Assembly (NCBI GenBank): GCA_001803565.1
Contig: MHDQ01000073.1
Coordinates: 461 to 7,956, forward strand
Length of the DNA stretch: 7,496 nt
Origin: Nitrospinae bacterium RIFCSPLOWO2_12_FULL_45_22
GTDB lineage: Bacteria > 2-12-FULL-45-22
Direction of reading: 5' to 3'
A program made the translations under genes and the position numbers. The first letter of the stretch is position 1. Each line of letters starts with the position of its first letter. Positions 6,778-7,496 of the stretch are shown here, in pieces. The notes below the pieces were generated by a model. The model was not told the DNA's origin. It did not search any database and saw only the letters and a program-made list of their open reading frames with translations.

Positions 6778-6999
6778 TCACTTTCTATTCTGTATCTTTT
6801 GCCGCTTTTTTGTCTTAATCTTGTGATTCATTTTCTTGTTATCTTCAATCCAGTTATTAATATCCTCACGCTTAAACCTCCAGGCCCCCCCCACTTTAAA
6901 GCCTGGCAACTGTCCCCGCTCCAGAAGATTGTAAATAGTCCTTTCTGTTACATTGAGATACTTAGCTAGTTCTTTAATCGTCAGAGTCGATTCTGTCAT
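6778..6999 (-). CDS. Excisionase/MerR-type helix-turn-helix DNA-binding protein (HTH_17-like)
   Basis: 73 residues. The start ATG at 6999 has a purine-rich GGGAAGGG (7011-7004) just ahead. Residues 5-53 match the small excisionase-family domain: LTIKELAKYLNVTERTIYNL at 6-25 is the helix-turn-helix, GQLPGFKVGGAWRFKREDI at 29-47 the beta-wing, and INNWIEDN the closing helix. The last 20 residues form a strongly basic tail (KIKTKKRQKIQNRK) that probably adds nonspecific DNA contact. This domain occurs in phage and transposon excisionases but also in many small regulators. As first gene of the operon, with no integrase in view, I favour an autoregulator of the cassette, and consider a remnant of a mobile element possible. 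Confidence 0.88.
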   Translation of the reverse strand: MTESTLTIKELAKYLNVTERTIYNLLERGQLPGFKVGGAWRFKREDINNWIEDNKKMNHKIKTKKRQKIQNRK

Positions 7000-7042
7000 T
7001 GTGCCCTTCCCATGCGATCAAGCTTCTCACTACTGGTAATGA

Positions 7043-7080
7043 ATTATATAGTTTTATATTATATTCATAAATATTCAAAT
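7043..7080 (-). promoter_or_regulatory. Probable promoter/operator region of the defence operon
   Basis: This very AT-rich stretch upstream of the helix-turn-helix gene contains two perfect TATAAT hexamers on the minus strand, at 7063-7058 and 7048-7043. The second has a weak -35-like TTTATG (7071-7066) at 17 bp. The first has no good -35 box. Two copies of TGAATAT at 7077-7071 and 7067-7061 are spaced exactly 10 bp, one helical turn, overlapping the promoter elements, so a repressor could sit there. The rest of the gap between the two genes (7132-7000) shows no clear terminator. Confidence 0.4.
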
Positions 7081-7132
7081 ATAAAGGCTAAAAAAGATTT
7101 CTATGGAATTGGGGCTTTTCAACGGTACCTAA

Positions 7133-7496
7133 TTAGATATGAAATTCTATGATATCTCCCTCTTGAAGGATATAATCTCTATGGACCAGTTGACCGGCAT
7201 ATTTATCTTTACCCCAGATCCTGGCAAATTTTAATCTTTCAGCAAAATCTTTATGGATAGATTGGCCCACATCAACTACATTGCTCCCTTTCTTCATAGC
7301 CAACGGTTCATTATAGTTTACCTCTTTACCCGGGGCCCTGGTATATACCCGGACAATATCCAGTGCGTTATATATTTGATTTTTTAGCTCCTCCAGGTTA
7401 ATGCCTTTCTCAGCAGAGACAGGAACGATAGAATATCTTTCCCCATATAATTCCTGCAGGACGGTTAAGTTTTCCTGGCTCTCTGGTAGATCAGCC
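7133..7496 (-). CDS. OBG/DRG-like GTPase with TGS domain, C-terminal part (N-terminus beyond the window)
   Basis: The last 120 residues are present, ending at TAA 7135-7133. The fragment opens with ADLPE, which would be the end of an NKxD (G4) motif. VPVSAEKG at residues 24-31 is the G5 SA motif, and after a short helix residues 48-120 form a TGS domain: VRVYTRAPGK, a GSNVVDVGQSIHKDF segment and FARIWGKDKYAGQLVHRDYIL, closing with GDIIEFHI. TGS domains bind ribosomes or RNA in OBG, DRG and related GTPases. The gene is upstream of and separate from the defence operon by 133 nt, and it marks the probable edge of conserved chromosome next to the accessory cassette. The precise subfamily cannot be told without the G domain. 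Confidence 0.85.
   Translation of the reverse strand, partial: ADLPESQENLTVLQELYGERYSIVPVSAEKGINLEELKNQIYNALDIVRVYTRAPGKEVNYNEPLAMKKGSNVVDVGQSIHKDFAERLKFARIWGKDKYAGQLVHRDYILQEGDIIEFHI

Noticed and set aside
7090-7120. Possible intrinsic terminator after the GTPase (GAAAAG pairing with CTTTTT)
   Set aside because: The stem is five A-T-rich pairs plus a wobble around an 18-nt loop, too weak to support a call.

Overview
The window shows a bacterial chromosome segment of moderate GC content (roughly 45 percent by eye). Every gene I can support lies on the minus strand, so the region reads from right to left. The organism cannot be named from this sequence. The TCAAAAC heptamer repeats, the CCTGYCTG-type palindrome and the Zn-ribbon-rich methylase resemble what I know from uncultured environmental bacteria (candidate-phylum, Desulfobacterota or Planctomycetes-like genomes), but that is only an impression.

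Right edge (7496-7133): the C-terminal end of an OBG/DRG-like GTPase with a TGS domain, probably an ordinary housekeeping gene. Next comes an AT-rich intergenic stretch (7132-7000) with two TATAAT hexamers and a 10-bp-spaced direct repeat, which probably carries the promoter of the following operon.

Operon (6999-1507): (1) a 73-residue excisionase/MerR-type helix-turn-helix protein; (2) an 872-residue P-loop ATPase of the DUF499/BrxC/PglY kind; (3) a very short, 325-residue PglZ-domain protein that keeps the metal-site motifs; (4) a 550-residue AlbA_2 (Schlafen-type) plus GHKL-ATPase-like protein with C-terminal winged helices. Gaps are 20 nt, an 8-bp overlap and 9 nt, so these four are almost certainly co-transcribed and translationally coupled.

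Leader (1506-1299): a 208-nt gap that is unusually rich in inverted repeats. It includes a 10-bp perfect inverted repeat that encloses a CCTGTCTG/CAGGCAGG hairpin and ends just before the next ribosome binding site, plus a separate 22-bp imperfect palindrome.

Left edge (1298-1, runs off the window): the N-terminal 432 residues of a DUF1156/COG1743-type adenine-specific DNA methylase with eight CxxC-like cysteine pairs and an in-frame heptamer repeat.

Taken together, a BrxC/PglY-type ATPase, a PglZ and an adenine methylase are the three-part core of BREX/Pgl-type phage defence. Here the PglZ is miniature, the methylase is of the DUF1156 class, an AlbA_2/GHKL protein is built in, and no BrxA, BrxB, BrxF or BrxL gene is visible. 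I infer a BREX-like defence cassette of unusual composition. More genes, such as a helicase or nuclease, may lie left of position 1.
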